A stretch of DNA of 64,000 bases from Bacillus sp. NTK071. Its GTDB lineage: Bacteria > Bacillota > Bacilli > Bacillales > Guptibacillaceae. Below the pieces are notes generated by a model. That model had not been told where the DNA came from and did no database searches. It was given only the letters and a program-made list of their open reading frames with translations. The first letter of the stretch is position 1. Every line of letters begins with the position of its first letter. Both the position numbers and the translations under genes were made by a program. Below, piece after piece: positions 63,012 to 64,000 of the stretch. Location of the stretch: positions 1 to 64,000 of the forward strand of contig NZ_JAFKOI010000010.1 in the NCBI RefSeq assembly GCF_017303315.1, read 5' to 3'.

Positions 63012-64000
63012 AGACGATTCGCTGGGGCATCATTGGTTGTGGCAATGTAACAGAGAAGAAAAGTGGACCTGGGTTACAGAAAGCAGAACATTCGGAGCTT
63101 GTAGCGGTTATGAGACGGAATAAGGAGCTAGCAGAAGATTATGCAAAACGGCACAATGTTCCTAAGTGGTATACAAGTGCTGAAGAACTAGTGAATGATG
63201 ATGATGTGGATGCGGTTTATATTGCAACGCCTCCTTCAAGTCACAAAGAGTATGCAATACTCGCTGCAAGAGCTTCGAAACCAGTTTATGTTGAAAAGCC
63301 AATGGCATTAAATACCACAGAGTGTAATGAAATGATCGAAGCGTGTAACGCGAATGATGTTCCGTTATTTGTGGCTTTCTACCGGAGGGCAATGCCAGCG
63401 TTTCTGAAAGTGAAAGAAGTAGTAGAGAGCGGTGCAATTGGTCATGTTCGATTTGTAACAACTGTTCACCACAAAAAGGCGTCAGACCATGAAAAGAATG
63501 GGGACTTGCCATGGCGAGTGCAGCCTGAAATTGCAGGTGGTGGGCATTTCTTTGATCTTGCGAGTCATACGCTCGACTACCTAGATTTTCTATTAGGACC
63601 AATTGTAAGTGTCAGTGGGTTTGCTAGTAACCAAGGTGGTCTCTATAAGGCAGAGGATATCGTTTCTGGGTCATATGTCTTTCAATCAGGTGTCCATGGG
63701 ACAGGCCAATGGTGCTTTAATTCTTATAAAAATGAAGACTGGAATGAGATTGTGGGGGACCAAGGATCATTGCTCTTCTCAACTTTACAGGAAAAGCCAA
63801 TGATCCTGAAAAACGCTGAGGGAGAGCAGGAAATTAGCATGATCTACCCTGAGCATGTTCAGCAGCCGCTCATTCAAACCATTGTAAATGAGTTAAACGG
63901 TGAAGGAAAATCACCAAGTACCGGTCAATCAGCACTCAGAACCAGCAAAGTAATGGATCAGATGGTAGCTTCTTTCTATAATGATACTACTCTAAAAGAT
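63008..64000 (+). CDS. Gfo/Idh/MocA family oxidoreductase (partial, runs off the window)
   Basis: An open frame of 331 codons with no stop before the window end. N-terminal Rossmann fold IRWGIIGCGNVTEKK (residues 4-18), VDAVYIATPPSSHKEYA, and the signature KPVYVEKPMALN with its catalytic Lys (about residue 97), then the substrate domain with GGGHFFDLASHTLDYLDFLLG. NAD(P)-dependent sugar or inositol-type dehydrogenase; substrate unknown. ATG 63008 overlaps the alarmone synthetase stop by 4 bp, with GGGGTGGAG upstream. Confidence 0.93.
   Translation, partial: MKTIRWGIIGCGNVTEKKSGPGLQKAEHSELVAVMRRNKELAEDYAKRHNVPKWYTSAEELVNDDDVDAVYIATPPSSHKEYAILAARASKPVYVEKPMALNTTECNEMIEACNANDVPLFVAFYRRAMPAFLKVKEVVESGAIGHVRFVTTVHHKKASDHEKNGDLPWRVQPEIAGGGHFFDLASHTLDYLDFLLGPIVSVSGFASNQGGLYKAEDIVSGSYVFQSGVHGTGQWCFNSYKNEDWNEIVGDQGSLLFSTLQEKPMILKNAEGEQEISMIYPEHVQQPLIQTIVNELNGEGKSPSTGQSALRTSKVMDQMVASFYNDTTLKD

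Overview
The window is chromosomal DNA from a low-GC Gram-positive bacterium of the family Bacillaceae. The gene content and order closely follow the Bacillus subtilis region csbA-uvrBA ... yvl ... hprK-lgt-yvoD-ppaX-yvoF ... hisZGDBHAFI-yvcD-trxB ... yvcI-rapZ-yvcK-whiA-crh ... clpP ... cggR-gapA-pgk-tpiA-pgm-eno ... secG-est-rnr-smpB-ssrA. The tmRNA, the Gln15 HPr homologue Crh, CggR, GlpP antitermination leaders, a CtsR operator and SigW- and SigB-type promoters all fit Bacillaceae. The species cannot be fixed from the sequence. Names taken from B. subtilis are homology calls made by reading the proteins, not by database search.

Layout. 1-6.5 kb: csbA, a convergent TauE/SafE exporter and the uvrB-uvrA repair operon. 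6.7-8.6 kb: yvlA-yvlB-yvlD envelope-stress operon behind a sharp SigW promoter; yvlC is absent. 8.7-13.8 kb: glycerol regulon glpP, glpF-glpK and glpD, with matching terminator leaders before glpF and glpD. 13.9-17.8 kb: hprK-lgt-yvoD-ppaX-yvoF operon. 17.9-19.8 kb: methionine aminopeptidase and a Ca2+/H+ antiporter on the minus strand. 20.3-26.7 kb: compact histidine operon hisZGDBHAFI (no hisC). 26.8-29.8 kb: a 45-residue small protein, a TPR/HTH protein and trxB. 30.2-34.1 kb: nudix-rapZ-yvcK-whiA-crh. 34.4-36.3 kb: clpP (minus), a hypothetical gene, tRNA-Arg(CCG) and a phage-type holin. 36.4-45.2 kb: rpoN, a glutaredoxin-like gene, then the glycolytic operon cggR-gapA-pgk-tpiA-gpmI-eno. 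45.6-50.5 kb: secG, est, rnr, smpB and ssrA (Sec export and trans-translation/RNA quality control).

50.7-64 kb is less conserved: PfpI-family protein, a repetitive Gly-x-x-Leu-Gln-Ala-x-Gly protein, a DUF1540 peptide, ilvD with a CodY-like box, a NERD-domain protein, a VOC protein, a catalase with a SigB-type promoter, a thioesterase, a SurA/PrsA-like lipoprotein without rotamase domain, an orphan HpaB-type hydroxylase, AtoE with a cre site, a small membrane protein, a YwaC/RelP-type alarmone synthetase and a Gfo/Idh/MocA oxidoreductase that runs off the window.

The most unusual signal is a dispersed, highly structured, GC-rich intergenic element of about 130 bp (five long copies, two internally deleted relics). 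The paired arms of its long imperfect hairpin change together between copies, the apical stem-loop is variable, and sequence outside the hairpin is also conserved. All copies lie between genes and two of them bracket secG.
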